Shown here in pieces: positions 7,368 to 8,287 of a stretch of DNA of 8,287 nt (within the stretch, counting starts at the first letter, position 1; every line of letters begins with the position of its first letter). A program made the position numbers and the translations under genes. Below the pieces are notes generated by a model that did no database searches, was not told the DNA's origin, and saw only the letters and a program-made list of their open reading frames with translations. The DNA is from Bacillota bacterium (GTDB taxonomy: Bacteria; Bacillota_A; Clostridia; Acetivibrionales; DUMB01): the NCBI GenBank assembly GCA_023621975.1, contig JAMOAC010000432.1, positions 1 to 8,287 of the forward strand, read 5' to 3'.

Positions 7368-8287
7368 ATGAATAAGCGGATTTTATCAATAATACTGGCA
7401 GCGATTATATGTTTGTCCGCATTTCCTTGCTACGCATCTTCATGGGAAGCATATGTTGATGCAAACTATGCTGACGGAATTGTTACAGTAGTCGGGACAG
7501 GTTTCATAAGCGGCATGAGCTATACCATCAGGGTGGTAAATGCTGAAAAGTCAAGCATTATAGCTATGGGGCAAGCTGCAGCTGACGGCAGCGGAAAAAT
7601 TTCCGCTGCCATTACAACAGGGGCTTTGGAAGAACCTGAAAAATATAAAGTGTATGTAAACAGCCCGGATGGCAAACTTGCTGCGTCAGATGAAAGCATA
7701 GGCATTGCCCCCGCCGGCGGAAGAAACAGCGGCGACGTAATAGTACCGGTACCTGTACAGGATGTTAAAGTCACAGAAACCGGCAGCACCGGTATAATAT
7801 CTGTAACAGCAAGGGCAACAATCGATATGGCGACCGGAGAGGATGCTGCAAAGATTGATAAAAGAACTCTTAATTTGATGGCAGAAAAGGTAAAAGAGGC
7901 TGCAGATTCAGGAAAGAAAGTGTTGGTAGAAATAAACGTGGAACCTGTATCAGGTGCGTATTCGGTTGATGTGGCAATACCGCAGGATTTTTTAAAAAAG
8001 ATTGCTGATACTGCCGGCATTGTTTTGAAAATTGACTTCAAAATATGCACTGTTTCCTTTGATGAAAAAGCGCTTCTTTCAATAGTCAGTGCAGGATCGG
8101 ATGGAGACATTGCCATAAGTGTCAGAAAGTCAGATAGTGCTTCTCTTAATGAAGAAATGCAGACAAAAGTGGGCAACAGGCCGGTATATGACTTTTCCGT
8201 AAGGACAGGGGACAGTGGTATTTCAAGTTTCAAAGGAGGTAGATCGGAAATAAGCATACCCTATGTTCCTGATCCCGGAGAAAAGGC
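7368..8287 (+). CDS. Exported, probable cell-surface protein, N-terminal part (3' end outside window)
   Basis: ATG at 7368 follows GAGAGGG (7354-7360) by 7 nt and lies 25 nt after the GH13 stop, so the two genes are probably co-transcribed. The frame stays open for 306 codons to the window end. Residues 1-23 are a clear signal peptide (MNKR, a hydrophobic core, then CYA before SSWEAY). Residues about 26-110 look like an Ig-like beta domain (ANYADGIVTVVGTGF ... YKVYVNSPDGKL). After a Gly/Val/Pro linker, about 150-306 resembles the region in clostridial and Paenibacillus surface proteins that often precedes S-layer homology repeats, with the traits VEINVEPVSGAYSVDVAIP, VGNRPVYDFSV and the final SISIPYVP-DPGE type segment. 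That comparison is from memory of such proteins. No SLH repeat is visible because the window ends first. A role in surface display or in holding the GH13 partner at the cell is inferred. Confidence 0.85.
   Translation, partial: MNKRILSIILAAIICLSAFPCYASSWEAYVDANYADGIVTVVGTGFISGMSYTIRVVNAEKSSIIAMGQAAADGSGKISAAITTGALEEPEKYKVYVNSPDGKLAASDESIGIAPAGGRNSGDVIVPVPVQDVKVTETGSTGIISVTARATIDMATGEDAAKIDKRTLNLMAEKVKEAADSGKKVLVEINVEPVSGAYSVDVAIPQDFLKKIADTAGIVLKIDFKICTVSFDEKALLSIVSAGSDGDIAISVRKSDSASLNEEMQTKVGNRPVYDFSVRTGDSGISSFKGGRSEISIPYVPDPGEK

Noticed and set aside
8232..8240. Perfect Shine-Dalgarno-like AAAGGAGGT inside the surface-protein gene
   Set aside because: No ATG, GTG or TTG lies at a usable distance downstream, and the bases encode Lys-Gly-Gly in the open frame, so it is most likely incidental.
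7520..8257. Long minus-strand open frame (245 codons) within the surface-protein gene
   Set aside because: It lies fully inside the + strand gene, which has a ribosome binding site, signal peptide and surface-protein-like domains. The minus translation is Ser/Pro/Leu-rich without a recognisable domain, as expected for an antisense shadow.

Overview
The window looks like chromosomal DNA from a low-GC, spore-former-type Firmicute, most likely an anaerobic, polysaccharide-degrading clostridium. The evidence is AT-rich codon use, purine-rich Shine-Dalgarno sites before every complete gene, a YesM/YesN-type two-component pair, a large secreted GH13-type protein, and the start of a secreted protein that resembles the N-terminal parts of S-layer-associated surface proteins. 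This placement is inferred from gene types and composition, not from a marker gene.

Layout, all genes on the + strand: (1) positions 1-273 are the 3' end of an AraC-family regulator whose start lies outside the window. (2) 274-414 is a short intergenic stretch. It holds a 9-bp perfect long-range inverted repeat (293-301 with 391-399) that encloses two further hairpins and ends 1 nt before the next ribosome binding site, so it is a candidate structured RNA leader. (3) 415-2211 encodes a membrane sensor histidine kinase, followed with a stop/start overlap by (4) its AraC-type response regulator at 2208-3812. (5) 3813-4087 is a 275-nt intergenic region with a plausible sigma-A promoter and, downstream of it, a 45-nt interrupted inverted repeat. 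(6) 4088-7342 encodes a 1084-residue exported GH13 (alpha-amylase superfamily) protein with two related beta-sandwich-like modules inserted into its barrel. (7) After 25 nt, 7368 to the window end encodes the N-terminal 306 residues of an exported, probably cell-surface protein.

Proposed working model (inference): the kinase senses an extracellular ligand, probably a sugar or oligosaccharide, through a Cache-like domain. It phosphorylates the response regulator, which then acts on the promoter region before the GH13 gene. The GH13 protein and the following surface protein are probably one transcription unit and may work together at the cell surface on an alpha-glucan or related carbohydrate. 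No sugar transporter is visible here.

The most unusual points are the GH13 protein's architecture and active site, and the unclassified leader structure before the kinase gene. In the GH13 protein the nucleophile Asp and acid/base Glu are present, but the usual region I Asn-His and region IV His-Asp are not recognisable, and roughly 460 residues with a duplicated module sit at the domain B position. I saw no tRNA, rRNA, CRISPR array, insertion sequence or attachment site.
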